The notes under the pieces were generated by a model. It was not told where the DNA came from, did no database searches, and was given only the letters and a program-made list of their open reading frames with translations. From contig CAMBPQ010000001.1 in assembly GCA_945869735.1 (NCBI GenBank), positions 80,476 through 144,475 on the forward strand: a DNA stretch of 64,000 nucleotides, in the 5' to 3' direction. Made by a program: the position numbers and the translations under genes. The DNA comes from Planctomicrobium piriforme. GTDB taxonomy: Bacteria > Planctomycetota > Planctomycetia > Pirellulales > UBA1268. Below are positions 33,881-43,196 of this stretch, in pieces; the first letter of the stretch is position 1; every line of letters begins with the position of its first letter.

Positions 33881-35599
33881 CTAAGGTTGCCACGACATCG
33901 CTCCATCCATCTCGAACGTGCTCTCCTTCGCCTGCGAGACGAGCGGCTCGAACGGGCGGACCCAGAGCGAGCGAAACTGCACGGGGTTGCCGTGGTCCTG
34001 AATCGAGATGGGCAGCGTGTCGGCGTGCTGTTGATAGCTCGGTGGCTCGTGCCACTTCGTCTCGCCGAGGATCACCGTGTCGGAGTGGATGGCCACGCCG
34101 TTGTGGATCACGCTTACCCGACCGGGTTTGTCGAGCGAGCCGTCGGCTGCAAACCGCGGCCTCGTGAACAGGATGTCGTAGGTCTGCCACTCGCCCGGCC
34201 GGCGGCAGGCGTTCACTGCCGGCGGGCGCTGCTTGTAGAGGGCTCCGCACTGACCGTCGGGATAGGTGAGTGGTCCGTCGGTGCCGTCCTCGAAGGAATC
34301 GAGCACCTGGATCTCGTACTTACCCATCAGAAACATGCCGGAGTTGCCGCGGCCCTGCCCCTTGCCGGTGGCAGGAGCTGGCAGGCGGAACTCAACGTGG
34401 AGCTGGCAGTCGCCGAAGCCCTGCTTTGTTTCGATTAGTCCCTTGCCCACGGTGACGACGCCGTCGGCCACGGGCCAGTTCTGGCCATTGGCCCAGGCTG
34501 ACATGTCCTTGCCGTCGAAGAGCACGACCGCATCGGCTGGGATTGATGCCGGAGTGTTGGCCGCTGGGCCCGGATCCACGATCTTCGGCCGTGGCCACTC
34601 GATCGCCATCCGCCACTCTCCACTGGCGTGCTTCGCGCCTCGTAACTGGAGCCGTCGTGCACGGATGAGGTCGGTCAGTTGGCGGGCCTTGGCCTCGGCG
34701 TCGCCGAGGGGGAGCCCCCGGGGTGAGCCGGGTCGGAGATGGCCGGCGGCCTCCCTGGAGGCATCACGGAGGAGTTGCATCCGCAGGGTTACGTCGGGCA
34801 GGAAGGCGGCCAGAATCGTCGGCAGATCGTCGGCCGTCGCCGCCGCTTCGGCTCCAAGACCGGTCAACACGGCCCGACAGATCGCCCAGTGGCCCTCGTC
34901 GTTCGGATGGACGGTGTCGGGGCTAAAGGTGAATGTCGGATCCAGCTTCCGCTTCTCGTCGAGCGCCGCCTTCATCGGTCCATGCACGTCGATCACGCAC
35001 CAGCCATCAGCCCGCTTCGCGAGCAGCCACTCTGATTCCTTTGCGAGCACGGCGTCGTAGTCGGCGTCGCCCGCAGGGCCAGGTTTGCCGGGGAGCGGGA
35101 TATAAACCGGCGGCGTGAGGTGGATGATCTTGGCCCCGGTCTCTTCGACAGCGGCGTCCAGTCGCTCCATGCCGGCGGTGAACTTCGCGAAGCGGGCCTC
35201 GTCGAACGGCTGGTAGATGCCGCAGTTCATTCCGTAGCAGGCGAGCACGAGATCGGGCCGCACGACGCGGAGCACACGGTCGAGCCGCTCAAACAGATCG
35301 GGCCGGGGAAACGTGCCGCCCGCGTGCCCCTCCTCGGAGAGCCCCGACACCGTCTCGCTCGCGAGCCCCACGTTGATGACCTCGGCGGTGAGTCCTTCAA
35401 ACTCCATCCAGGCGGCGACGTCGGCCACCCAGCGGCCATCCTGCGTGATGGAGTCACCGAGGATGGCGATTCGCCGCGCCGTACGGACCAGGTCGATCGG
35501 CGTCGGCTCGGCGGCCGGGGCGGCACGCAGGGCACAGCAGGCCACGAGCAGAACGACAGACGGGAGGCCAACGACCCAGCGGCGGATGGAGACAATCAT
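33881..35599 (-). CDS. SGNH hydrolase fused to DUF1080 (3-keto-disaccharide hydrolase) domain
   Basis: This 572-residue secreted protein has a signal peptide at 1-30. The SGNH/GDSL esterase domain spans about 40-250, with Ser50 in GDSI (AILGDSITQDG), an Asn-containing block (LACYGMNCG) and the Asp228/His231 pair in PDTVHPNDEGH. The DUF1080 domain spans about 350-570 (VVLFDGKDMSAW, RGNSGMFLMGKYEIQVLDSF, VSVIHNGVAIHSDT, IQDHGNPVQFRSLWVRP), the concanavalin-like fold widespread in planctomycetes. The fusion suggests de-esterification plus binding or cleavage of a plant or algal sugar. It is last of a four-gene operon, four bases after the propeller gene. Confidence 0.9.
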   Translation of the reverse strand: MIVSIRRWVVGLPSVVLLVACCALRAAPAAEPTPIDLVRTARRIAILGDSITQDGRWVADVAAWMEFEGLTAEVINVGLASETVSGLSEEGHAGGTFPRPDLFERLDRVLRVVRPDLVLACYGMNCGIYQPFDEARFAKFTAGMERLDAAVEETGAKIIHLTPPVYIPLPGKPGPAGDADYDAVLAKESEWLLAKRADGWCVIDVHGPMKAALDEKRKLDPTFTFSPDTVHPNDEGHWAICRAVLTGLGAEAAATADDLPTILAAFLPDVTLRMQLLRDASREAAGHLRPGSPRGLPLGDAEAKARQLTDLIRARRLQLRGAKHASGEWRMAIEWPRPKIVDPGPAANTPASIPADAVVLFDGKDMSAWANGQNWPVADGVVTVGKGLIETKQGFGDCQLHVEFRLPAPATGKGQGRGNSGMFLMGKYEIQVLDSFEDGTDGPLTYPDGQCGALYKQRPPAVNACRRPGEWQTYDILFTRPRFAADGSLDKPGRVSVIHNGVAIHSDTVILGETKWHEPPSYQQHADTLPISIQDHGNPVQFRSLWVRPFEPLVSQAKESTFEMDGAMSWQP

Positions 35600-35603
35600 G
35601 GAA

Positions 35604-37262
35604 TCACTGCGTTGGTGTGGCGTTCTCGCGGATGGCGAAGAGATGGCTCTTGTTGGCGATGTAGAGAGTGTCGCCGACGGCGATCGGGGTCGAGTAGACG
35701 CTGTTGCCCATGTTGATCTCGGTAAGGATTTCCAACTCCCTGCCGAGCTTGAAGATCGTGATGTCGCCGTCCTCGTCGCCAATGTAGACCTTGCCGGCGG
35801 CGATCAGGGGCGAGCCCCAGCTGGCCGCGAGCATGTCGTGCGTCCAGAGCGGCTTGCCCGTCTTGACGTCGAGGCAGTGGAACAGGCCGCTGAAATCGGC
35901 GACGTAGAGTAGACCCTCGTGAATGGCCACTGTGCCGCAGGTACGGTGCATCGTCTCCTCAAAGGCGAGCTTGCCGTTGCCATTGGTGTCGAATCCGGGG
36001 TAGTGCCAGACGGCGGCGGAGTTGGGGTTGGGTCGCACGACCTCCCCCTGCTCCTTGATCACCGCCTGCTCCCGGCGGCGGGGCAGAGGGGTGTTGGGGT
36101 CCGCGAGGCTCAGAGCGAGCTCGCTCGATACATCGCCCCGCTTCGTGGGATCGATACACCAGAGATGGCCGACACCCTCGCCGTGCTCGGGATCCTCGCC
36201 CACCGCGATGTAAACGAGGCCGTCGTGTACCACCGGCGTGCCGATGATGTGATTGCGGTCCGCGCGGCCGCCGAGCGTGTACTTCGACTCCTTGGGATTG
36301 CAGTCGAACTGCCAGAGGAGTTTCGCCCGGGCTGGGCCCGAGGACGATGACCCGCCGTCGCCGCGGGCGTCGAACGAATAGAGCCAGCCGTCGCCGCCAC
36401 CGAACAGCACCTGCGGCACACCGCCGAGTTCGGCGTAGGACGGGCTCGACCACTGGCCGTGGAGCACGTAGGCACCGGGCGAGCCGTCGGCCCAGAGCAC
36501 CCGGCCGTCGCGCTTGTCGAGGCAGAGAAAGCTCGGCGCGTCGGGGTTGGGGAGGTTTAAGTGCCCCTCGTCGACGCCGTTACTCGTGTTGACGAACAGC
36601 AGATCACCCGCAGCCGTGACGCTGCAGGAGCACATGTTGTGCTGCGAGACGCCCAGCTGCTTCATCATGTCGAGCGTCCAGACGACGTCGGCCTCGTCGT
36701 CGGCCTGCACCTTCTCGGTGGTGAAGGGGCCGTCATTCTCGCCGTCGCGGAAGCCCTCGGTGTCGAGGCACTTCACCTCACCGCGGCTCGTGACATACCA
36801 GAGCCGGTCGCCCTCCACGAGTGGCGCGCAGCAGATCCCCTGGAGCGGCCAGTCGTGGACTCTCCCCGTGGGGAGCTTCTCGCTTGAGTCCTGCCAGAGG
36901 AACGAGCCGTCCTTGATGTCGAAGGCCAGGAGGCAGCCGAGGTCGGTGGCCGGCGGATAGCGTTTCAGCCAGCCCTTCCCGTTGTTACTGCCGACGAACG
37001 CCTTGCCTCCGGCGACCACGGGGTTGCCATACGACTGGCTGCCGAGGGCCGCCACCCAGGCGACGTTCTTCGACGTCTTCGGCTGCCAGGCTCCGGTGTC
37101 GGGATCGAAATCACCGGGCGCCCATTCCGTCGGTAGGCTCTTGACCGCGGGCACATTGTTGCGGCTCGGCGAGCCGCCCCATTGGTTCCAGTCGGCGGCG
37201 ACCGCCGGGGAAGCGAGCAGGACGGTCGTCGCGACGACCACATGGAACAAGAACCGGCTCAT
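35604..37262 (-). CDS. Secreted PQQ-like beta-propeller protein
   Basis: This 552-residue protein has a signal peptide (FHVVVATTVLLASPAVAA). The repeated propeller blades include DWNQWGGSPSRNNVP, CLLAFDIKDGSFLWQDSS, SFLCLDKRDGRVLWADGSPG, LFHCLDVKTGKPLWTH and VYIGDEDGDITIFK. It is of the PQQ-like quinoprotein-repeat class (no proof that PQQ is bound). An EF-hand-like DTNGNGKLAFEE occurs near 440, which may bind calcium. The start is fused to the stop of the larger propeller gene (ATGA), and its stop lies four bases before the SGNH-DUF1080 gene. Confidence 0.88.
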   Translation of the reverse strand: MSRFLFHVVVATTVLLASPAVAADWNQWGGSPSRNNVPAVKSLPTEWAPGDFDPDTGAWQPKTSKNVAWVAALGSQSYGNPVVAGGKAFVGSNNGKGWLKRYPPATDLGCLLAFDIKDGSFLWQDSSEKLPTGRVHDWPLQGICCAPLVEGDRLWYVTSRGEVKCLDTEGFRDGENDGPFTTEKVQADDEADVVWTLDMMKQLGVSQHNMCSCSVTAAGDLLFVNTSNGVDEGHLNLPNPDAPSFLCLDKRDGRVLWADGSPGAYVLHGQWSSPSYAELGGVPQVLFGGGDGWLYSFDARGDGGSSSSGPARAKLLWQFDCNPKESKYTLGGRADRNHIIGTPVVHDGLVYIAVGEDPEHGEGVGHLWCIDPTKRGDVSSELALSLADPNTPLPRRREQAVIKEQGEVVRPNPNSAAVWHYPGFDTNGNGKLAFEETMHRTCGTVAIHEGLLYVADFSGLFHCLDVKTGKPLWTHDMLAASWGSPLIAAGKVYIGDEDGDITIFKLGRELEILTEINMGNSVYSTPIAVGDTLYIANKSHLFAIRENATPTQ

Positions 37263-39595
37263 GGCACCACCTCCACGGACACGTTGTCGATGTAGATCTC
37301 AGAATCCTTCGAGTTGCCGAAGAAGCCGGGGCTGCCCCGCAGGTTGCCGGCCTCATGCACTCCTTCGATCGTCCACTCCGCTGGCTCCTTCTCGTCCCGC
37401 AGCCAGACCTTCCCGCGGAGGATCGCCGCGCCGTCCTTGGTGCGGGCCTCGAGTTTCATCCGATACCAGCAGCCCGCCTCCCAGGCGAACGGAATCGTCT
37501 TTGAGAAGTAGGTCGCCACCTGCGGCGGCCAACTGCGCAACTGCAACTGCTGGCTTGCACCCATCATATCGAGCGTGTACCGCTGGGCGATGAGCCCCAT
37601 GTCGGGCATTCGCGCCAGCTCGAGGGCCGCCGGGTTGCCAAAGGCCTTCGCGAAGGCATCGGCATCGGTCACTCCGGACTTCGCCGCATCGGAGGCAGGC
37701 GAGCCCGGCTTCTCCACGCCCGTCTCCTGGGCGCGGAGATCGGCCTGGATCGCGTAGTCATGCAGGGCAATCGGCCCGATCCAGCCCTGACTCCTCGTGC
37801 CCTTTGGGATCGTTGTCACCTTCACAAGGCACTTTGAGCCCTCGACCTCGCGGACAACGTGGCGATACCGCATGCCGATCCAGGGCAGCGGCGGCTCCCC
37901 CTTCAGCGCACCCGTCTTGGGGTCGGCGGCAAGGGCAATGTCCTCGAAGTCGAACGTCCAGGGCAGCAGCGGCATCGAACGGATCCGAGCTTTGCCTTCG
38001 AGGCTTCCGACCTTGGCCGTGACGATCGCCGCGGCGTGCTTGCCTGCGGGAGCGGTGTAGGTGCCACCGGCCGCGACCGTGCCGGCGGTCGTGGAAAACT
38101 CGGCTGGCGATTCCTTCACGAACCGTCCGGCTGCGTCGTAGAGCCGCACCGTCAGCGGCAGCGTCGCACCGGCGGCAACCTGCGCCTCAGCAGGCACGAT
38201 CTGCACCCAGGCCGGCTCGCCGGCGAGGCCATTTGTCTCTAAGGCCGCGACCTGGGCCCGCGTCGGTTGCGGGCCGGTCTCGTCGGCCGCGCGAGGTTCG
38301 CCCAGGCAGTAGAGTCTCGCACCCGTCGTGAGGTAGATCCGCCCGTGAGAGGCGATGGCCGAGGCGCTGACCTCGTCGTCTTCATCGAGCCGCATCCGAT
38401 TCACGAACTTCAGGCCGTCTTTGGTCGGCTCGAGCACGTGCCAGCCGCCGGTCGAGCAGATGGAGAGTTTGCCGTCGGCCACGAGCGGGCTGCCGCGGAC
38501 GATCGTGCCGAGAAGCTTCACTGGCTTGCCGACCGGCTCGCCAGTGGCCTTGTCGAAGGTGTAGACCTTCGCGCCGTCGTCGACGAAGTAGACGCGATCA
38601 CCGAGCACGACCGGCATCGACCGGCCGTCCATCACGCCCTTCTTCTGCCAGACGACGTTCGTGGCGGTGATATCGCCCATGCCCACGCCCTTGAAACAGG
38701 TCACGGAGCCCATCGACGTGTTGTCGAGGTTCTCCTCCGACTGCGAGACGATCACTGTCTCGCCGTCGATGAGCGGCGACGTATTGATGCCGCGGCGGGA
38801 GAGTTTGAAGTTCCAGACGGCCTTGCCCGTCCGCGGCTGGAAGTTCCAGACGTTGCCGTCGCTTGAGCCGAAGACGAGGGCCGCCTGGCCGCCGAGGTTC
38901 GCCAGCGACGGCGTGCTATAGGTCGTGTCTTCAGGAAGTTCCTTGGTGCCGTTCATCCAGCGCACCTCCCCCGTGGCCGTGTCCATGCCCAGAAAGCGGT
39001 GGGCAGGCCGGGCCGTGTCGCCCCAGCCGGTGACGACAGCGCTGGCGATGACGAGGTCCTCGAACACCACCGGGACGTTCGTCCGCCCGCCGTAGGTGGA
39101 GAGGAAACCAAACTCCTCGTGGAGCGACCGCTGCCATTTCGTCGTGCCGGTGGCGGCGTCGATGGCGGTAAACACGCCACAGACACCGTGGGCGAAGACG
39201 GTGTTTGTGGCGGGGTCGGCGACCACGGCCGACCAGCCAACCCGCTCGGCCGGCACGTCGGAGAGGTAGACGTTGAACACGTTCTCCCAGAGTTTCTTGC
39301 CGGTGGCGGCGTCGAGGCAGAGCACCTTCTCCGCCTCCGCCGCCGTTCCCGGCGCGTGCCGCACGAGGGTGAAGAGTCTGCCCCCCATGATCACGGGCGT
39401 GGAGATCCCGCCAGCCGCGTCGTTTTTCCAGAGCACGTTCGTGCCCTGCGCTGAGTCGAACGACGTGACCAGCGGCGGGCCAGCGTAGTGCCGATCCTGG
39501 AGTCGCCCGCGCCAATCAGGCCAGTCACCTCCCTGCGCCACGCCGCAGGCGAGCGGCAGGACGGCGAGGCAGATCGTGGTGCGGAGATGAATCAT
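37259..39595 (-). CDS. Secreted PQQ-like beta-propeller protein with C-terminal jelly-roll-like region
   Basis: This 778-residue protein has a signal peptide (LRTTICLAVLPLACGVAQGG). The blades start DWPDWRGRLQD and include VLCLDAATGKKLWENVF, FTAIDAATGTTKWQRSL, NVWNFQPRTGKAVWNFKLSR, VYTFDKATGEPVGKPV and IYLTTGARLYCLG. After about residue 480 comes a Big/Ig-like segment (AAGATLPLTVRLYDAAGRFV) and then a beta-rich end (WYRMKLEARTKDG, IYIDNVSVEVVP) that resembles DUF1080/laminin-G type sheets. It probably recognises or oxidises sugars outside the cytoplasm. It overlaps the following propeller gene by four bases. Confidence 0.88.
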   Translation of the reverse strand: MIHLRTTICLAVLPLACGVAQGGDWPDWRGRLQDRHYAGPPLVTSFDSAQGTNVLWKNDAAGGISTPVIMGGRLFTLVRHAPGTAAEAEKVLCLDAATGKKLWENVFNVYLSDVPAERVGWSAVVADPATNTVFAHGVCGVFTAIDAATGTTKWQRSLHEEFGFLSTYGGRTNVPVVFEDLVIASAVVTGWGDTARPAHRFLGMDTATGEVRWMNGTKELPEDTTYSTPSLANLGGQAALVFGSSDGNVWNFQPRTGKAVWNFKLSRRGINTSPLIDGETVIVSQSEENLDNTSMGSVTCFKGVGMGDITATNVVWQKKGVMDGRSMPVVLGDRVYFVDDGAKVYTFDKATGEPVGKPVKLLGTIVRGSPLVADGKLSICSTGGWHVLEPTKDGLKFVNRMRLDEDDEVSASAIASHGRIYLTTGARLYCLGEPRAADETGPQPTRAQVAALETNGLAGEPAWVQIVPAEAQVAAGATLPLTVRLYDAAGRFVKESPAEFSTTAGTVAAGGTYTAPAGKHAAAIVTAKVGSLEGKARIRSMPLLPWTFDFEDIALAADPKTGALKGEPPLPWIGMRYRHVVREVEGSKCLVKVTTIPKGTRSQGWIGPIALHDYAIQADLRAQETGVEKPGSPASDAAKSGVTDADAFAKAFGNPAALELARMPDMGLIAQRYTLDMMGASQQLQLRSWPPQVATYFSKTIPFAWEAGCWYRMKLEARTKDGAAILRGKVWLRDEKEPAEWTIEGVHEAGNLRGSPGFFGNSKDSEIYIDNVSVEVVP

Positions 39596-39608
39596 CGGAA
39601 ATACTCCT

Positions 39609-40880
39609 TCAATCGACCAGGCCTTCGGCCTTGAGCTCGGCAGGTAGTTTTGGATCGACGATGCCCCGTGAGCCGCGGCCCTGTTGCATGCGATCAGCTG
39701 TGTCGTATTTGATGCTCTCGACGTCGGCATCCCACCAGCGGCGGCGGGCGTCGACGTCGGGTTCCGTGAGGGGACGCACCAGCCGCATCCCTACGCCGAG
39801 GGCCGGATCTTCGGTATACCACCAGGGACTCTTGGGTAGGTTGGGGTCGATGTCCTTCCAGTCGGGGTCTTCCGGCGTGCCGCCGGCGTCGCGGGAGCCG
39901 CGGCGTGCAGCGCTACGGCACTGCGCTGGCTCGTCGTAATAGGCGCCGCCCCGCAGCACGCGGGGATAGAGCTTCTGCGGCCAGGTGATCGCCGCGGCGA
40001 CCGGCACCGGCTGGGGTAGCGCGGCCTGCCTCGCGTAGCCGCCGGCCACGAGTTCGTCGACCACCCATTCCGCGACGTTGCCGTGCATGTCGTGGAGTCC
40101 CCAGGCATTGGGCTCCTTCTCACCGACTGGGTGCGTCGTCTCGTCGGAGTTGTCAGCGAACCAGGCTGCTTCGTCGAGGCTCGACGCGTCGGATCCAGTG
40201 TTCCAGGGATTCTGCGAGCCGGCACGGCAGGCGTATTCCCACTCGCTCTCGGCGGGCAGGCGGTAGAACCGGCCGGTCAAGCCGCTGAGCCACTTGGTGT
40301 ATTGCCGCGCGGCGAATGGGGTCATCGTCACCGCTGGCAGGGCGTCATCTTCGCCGTTGACGAACGTGGTGGTGGGGTCGTAGAGGCTCGACGGCGCGGT
40401 CACCGCGTCGGCTTCGTTGTCGGCGGTGACTGGCCGGATGCCAGCCGACTCCATCGCCTTGAAGAGTTCGCCGGCCGCCATGTACGGTTTGTACTCCGCC
40501 CACGCCACCTCGCACCGGCTGATCCAAAACGGCTCGATCACGACCTCGAAGGCGGGCCCCTCGTCGGCGGACCGGTCGGCCTCGCCATGGGGGCTGCCCA
40601 TGCCGAATGTGCCGCCGGGCACCGGGATCATCCGGAAGACGACGTCGCTGCCGGGGATCGTCTCGTCGTACGGCACCATCCAGCCGCCGGGCACCTGCAC
40701 GACCGGACCATCGGCGTCAGGCCGTTCACCGCCGGCCACGAAACCGAGGGCTGCCGTCGCTTCTGCCGTCGCCGCGTCTGCGCGGACGACCGGAATCCAC
40801 ATGCCACCGAGCATGGCGACCCCGGCCGCCACGGCCCGCCAGGCAGGGAACATGGACCGGGATTCCGGCGAAGTGATCAT
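39609..40880 (-). CDS. SUMF1/FGE-sulfatase-domain secreted protein
   Basis: This 423-residue protein has a signal/anchor at about 12-34 (WRAVAAGVAMLGGMWIPVVRA). The formylglycine-generating-enzyme-like domain spans about 85-370 (MIPVPGGTFGMGSPHGEADR, FWISRCEVAWAEYKPYM, RFYRLPAESEWEYACRAGSQ, WGLHDMHGNVAEWVVDEL, VLRGGAYYDEPAQCRSAARR). Only one Cys lies in the region where true FGE has its catalytic pair, so it is probably a ligand-binding relative rather than an active oxidase. It is first of the operon running to 33881 and starts divergently from smpB. No sulfatase gene is nearby. Confidence 0.88.
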   Translation of the reverse strand: MITSPESRSMFPAWRAVAAGVAMLGGMWIPVVRADAATAEATAALGFVAGGERPDADGPVVQVPGGWMVPYDETIPGSDVVFRMIPVPGGTFGMGSPHGEADRSADEGPAFEVVIEPFWISRCEVAWAEYKPYMAAGELFKAMESAGIRPVTADNEADAVTAPSSLYDPTTTFVNGEDDALPAVTMTPFAARQYTKWLSGLTGRFYRLPAESEWEYACRAGSQNPWNTGSDASSLDEAAWFADNSDETTHPVGEKEPNAWGLHDMHGNVAEWVVDELVAGGYARQAALPQPVPVAAAITWPQKLYPRVLRGGAYYDEPAQCRSAARRGSRDAGGTPEDPDWKDIDPNLPKSPWWYTEDPALGVGMRLVRPLTEPDVDARRRWWDADVESIKYDTADRMQQGRGSRGIVDPKLPAELKAEGLVD

Positions 40881-40976
40881 CGATGACTCCGAGGCGGGGA
40901 AGACGGGTCGGGGAATCCGGCAGGACGCGGTGTCTTCAAACCCGTAAAGTGTACTGTCTCGAAATCGCCCCGCACC

Positions 40977-41504
40977 ATGTCGGTCATGCCCGTGTCAGCC
41001 CCGAAGCCCACCCCTCGCAAGCCCGCGAAAAAAAGCGGCGACGAAAAACCTGCCGAGCGGGTCGTGGCCGAGAATCGTAAGGCCCGTCACGACTACGAGA
41101 TCATCGACACCCTCGAGTGCGGGATCGCGCTGGTTGGCAGCGAGGTGAAGAGCCTTCGTGGCGGGCGGATGTCGATCGAGGAGGCGTACGGCCGCGTGGA
41201 CGGCAACGAGGTCTGGCTCCTGGGCTGCGACATCCCGGAATATGAGAAGGCCAACCAGCTCAATCACAAGCCGAAGCGACCGCGGAAGCTGCTGCTGCAC
41301 CGCCGCGAGATCGAGAAGTTTGCCGGGCACGCCTTCGAGAAGGGGATGACGCTCGTACCATTGAAGATGTATTTCAAGGACGGCCGAGTGAAGGTGCTGC
41401 TCGGCATCGGCCGGGGCCGTAAGGCCCACGACAAGCGACAGAAGCTCAAGGCCGATACCGCGCGGCGCGACATCGAGCAGGCCCTTCGCGGCCGCCGCCG
41501 CTAA
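40977..41504 (+). CDS. smpB: SsrA (tmRNA)-binding protein SmpB
   Basis: This 175-residue protein binds tmRNA and brings it to stalled ribosomes for trans-translation. The beta-barrel core reads NRKARHDYEIIDTLECGIAL, VGSEVKSLRGGRMSIEEAYG, WLLGCDIPEYEKANQLNH, RKLLLHRREIEKFAG and LVPLKMYFKDGRVKVLLGIG, with the basic C-terminal tail RGRKAHDKRQKLKADTARRD. An N-terminal Lys/Pro-rich extension of about 25 residues precedes the core; an ATG at 40986 is an alternative start. A hairpin follows at 41523. It lies divergent from the SUMF1-propeller operon. Confidence 0.97.
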   Translation: MSVMPVSAPKPTPRKPAKKSGDEKPAERVVAENRKARHDYEIIDTLECGIALVGSEVKSLRGGRMSIEEAYGRVDGNEVWLLGCDIPEYEKANQLNHKPKRPRKLLLHRREIEKFAGHAFEKGMTLVPLKMYFKDGRVKVLLGIGRGRKAHDKRQKLKADTARRDIEQALRGRRR

Positions 41505-41522
41505 GCCCACCTCCAAACGCAT

Positions 41523-41556
41523 AACGCCCTCCGAGGCCGAAGCCGCGGAGGGCGTT
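41523..41556. terminator. Perfect hairpin between smpB and a converging small gene
   Basis: AACGCCCTCCG (41523-41533) and CGGAGGGCGTT (41546-41556) form an 11-bp perfect stem with a 12-base loop, 18 bases past the smpB stop and 54 bases past the stop of the minus-strand gene at 41611. It has a short GTTGT rather than a U-run; it probably serves as a two-way transcript end. Confidence 0.65.
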
Positions 41557-41610
41557 GTCGTGAGTTCGTATCAACCTGCACGACACATGCGGCAGGCGTG
41601 GACTCGATTT

Positions 41611-41832
41611 TCAGTCGGCTCCGGCGCCAACCAGCGCCGATGACGACTCGGTGGAATCCTCGGGATGCCACAGCGGCATGCCACGCTGAATGCGTTCGGC
41701 GAGGATGTCGATCTTTTGCTTGGAACCTGCAGGGGCAGTGGTCGGGATGAACTCCGACGTGCACTGGGGCTCGAAGTTCTCGTCGTGACCGTACAGTTCG
41801 ATGATCTCGAAGACGTTGCGGATCCGGGCCAT
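41611..41832 (-). CDS. Small protein of unknown function
   Basis: This 73-residue protein starts at the ATG at 41832 with AAGGAG upstream (13-base spacing). It begins MARIRNVFEIIELYGHDENF and contains EFIPTTAPAGSKQKIDILAE and RGMPLWHPEDS. It has no signal peptide, membrane helix or known motif. The well-formed N-terminus and ribosome binding site argue that it is real. It converges on smpB across the 41523 hairpin. Confidence 0.6.
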   Translation of the reverse strand: MARIRNVFEIIELYGHDENFEPQCTSEFIPTTAPAGSKQKIDILAERIQRGMPLWHPEDSTESSSALVGAGAD

Positions 41833-42107
41833 CGGAACGAAACTACTCCTTTTCAAGACGAGTTGCCTTCAACCATCAGGCTGACGGAACGTCCCGTCGG
41901 CCCAGGTTGTTTTTGTTCCCGTCGTTGCGACCACATTCGCCCGAAGGACGAATCAGTGGAATCTGACCCGTGGACGTAACGGCAGGGGAGCCGTGGCGGG
42001 TGCGGCAAGCGACGAGCACGGGGACATTATGGACCCGGGACTGCGCGAGTCAAACATTTCGTCGCGCAAGAAAAATGACCAGAAAAACCGAGTCAATCCG
42101 CAGCGTT
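41833..42107. other. Intergenic region without recognisable feature
   Basis: 275 bp of lower GC than the neighbours. It contains no credible gene, repeat or strong promoter. Confidence 0.3.
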
Positions 42108-42575
42108 TCACTGACCCGGCGGGCCGGGTGGCAGCACGATCTCAATGTCGCCCGGGGGCGGTGACGACTGGGCTGGTGACGCAGGCTGGGCGCCGGGGTC
42201 GAACTTTGGTGTGTCGGTGCCGGTGCGGGCCTCGAAGTCGGCCGTCAGGCTGATTTTGTCGCTGCCCGTCGGCCGCAACTCAAGCATCGTCACCCCCCAC
42301 TCGTCCCGGGTCTTTTTCCCCTCCACCGCAACCACGCCCTTGCTCTTCGAGCCACTGGCATCGAACTGGAGTGACGCGATGCCGTCAGTCTCGTTCGCAG
42401 TCCCGCGCACTGCGGTGGAGCAGGTCACCGGCGCACCGAGAACGTCGGCGACGCGGGTGTTGCCGCGAACCTCCTCGATGGCCTCGACGACAATGGGGTG
42501 TTGCGAGAGTGGCCGGCAGCCGGCGGCGAACAGAATCACCGCGAGACCGACAGCAGCAAGCGAAATCCTGAGCAT
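42108..42575 (-). CDS. Lipoprotein with Coa1-like domain
   Basis: This 155-residue protein has a lipobox LFAAGC, which places a lipid-modified Cys near residue 20. The mature start PLSQHPIVVEAIEEVRGNTR followed by VADVLGAPV matches the short cytochrome-c-oxidase-assembly-factor Coa1-like family (PF08695), found in many bacteria as small envelope proteins. The tail is a Pro/Ser/Gly-rich linker. It would sit in the inner or outer membrane facing the periplasm. No oxidase genes are adjacent, so a link to cytochrome assembly is not shown. Confidence 0.75.
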   Translation of the reverse strand: MLRISLAAVGLAVILFAAGCRPLSQHPIVVEAIEEVRGNTRVADVLGAPVTCSTAVRGTANETDGIASLQFDASGSKSKGVVAVEGKKTRDEWGVTMLELRPTGSDKISLTADFEARTGTDTPKFDPGAQPASPAQSSPPPGDIEIVLPPGPPGQ

Positions 42576-42635
42576 GATCGTTCCCCTGCGAACTGGACAG
42601 TTGGAGAAAACGTGGTCGGTGGCCCCGGCGAGGCA

Positions 42636-43196
42636 TCAGCCCTTGGCGTCGGTGGCCCGGCACCAGGCGATCTTATCCGCGGCGGTGGTCGGGAGGCCGC
42701 CGGTCGACTTCTTCGGCGCCGCAGTTTTGTGCGGAACTGCGGTCTGCTGCGGGGCCACGGTGGGTTCAGCCACCGCCTCGGGCTCGGGGGCGGCCTCTGC
42801 CGGGGCCTTGGGCGGCGCGGCGGCCTTGCCGCGGGCGGCGGCCAGGATGTCGGCAGTCGAAGGTTTCTTCGCGCCGGCGGACGCGGGCTTGGCAGCAAGC
42901 TTGGCAGCCGGCTTGGCCGCTGGTGCAGCTGCCTTGGCCGTCGGCTTGGCCGCCTTCTCCTTCAGCTCAGCCGGCTTGGGCAGCGGCTTCGGGACGATTT
43001 TCAGGCAGGAGGGGTCGATGTCATACCAGCCAGTGTTGTTGTACTGGTCAAACTCCACCAAGCAGCGGCCATTCATGTTGACCGTCCGGACCTGCCCGGT
43101 CGTCCGCGCGAACCGCGCGAGCTCTGGAGCGAGTGAGTCGATCACCACATACTTGTCGGTCCAATCAGCCTTGAGTCGCTCAATGACGTCAAACAT
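42636..43196 (-). CDS. Protein with conserved N-terminal domain and Ala/Pro/Lys-rich tail
   Basis: In this 186-residue protein residues 1-70 (MFDVIERLKADWTDKYVVID, GQVRTVNMNGRCLVEFDQYN, TGWYDIDPSCLKIVP) look like a compact beta domain. The remaining 110 residues are low-complexity Ala/Lys/Pro (AKAAAPAAKPAAKLAAKPAS) with a terminal TTAADKIAWCRA motif. The family is not recognised, though I recall similar N-terminal domains in planctomycetes. It lies 60 bp upstream of the Coa1-like lipoprotein gene on the same strand. Confidence 0.65.
   Translation of the reverse strand: MFDVIERLKADWTDKYVVIDSLAPELARFARTTGQVRTVNMNGRCLVEFDQYNNTGWYDIDPSCLKIVPKPLPKPAELKEKAAKPTAKAAAPAAKPAAKLAAKPASAGAKKPSTADILAAARGKAAAPPKAPAEAAPEPEAVAEPTVAPQQTAVPHKTAAPKKSTGGLPTTAADKIAWCRATDAKG

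Noticed and set aside
39609..40880. Active formylglycine-generating enzyme
   Set aside because: The fold is SUMF1-like, but the region where the catalytic Cys pair should be shows only one Cys, and no sulfatase gene is nearby, so only the domain is claimed.
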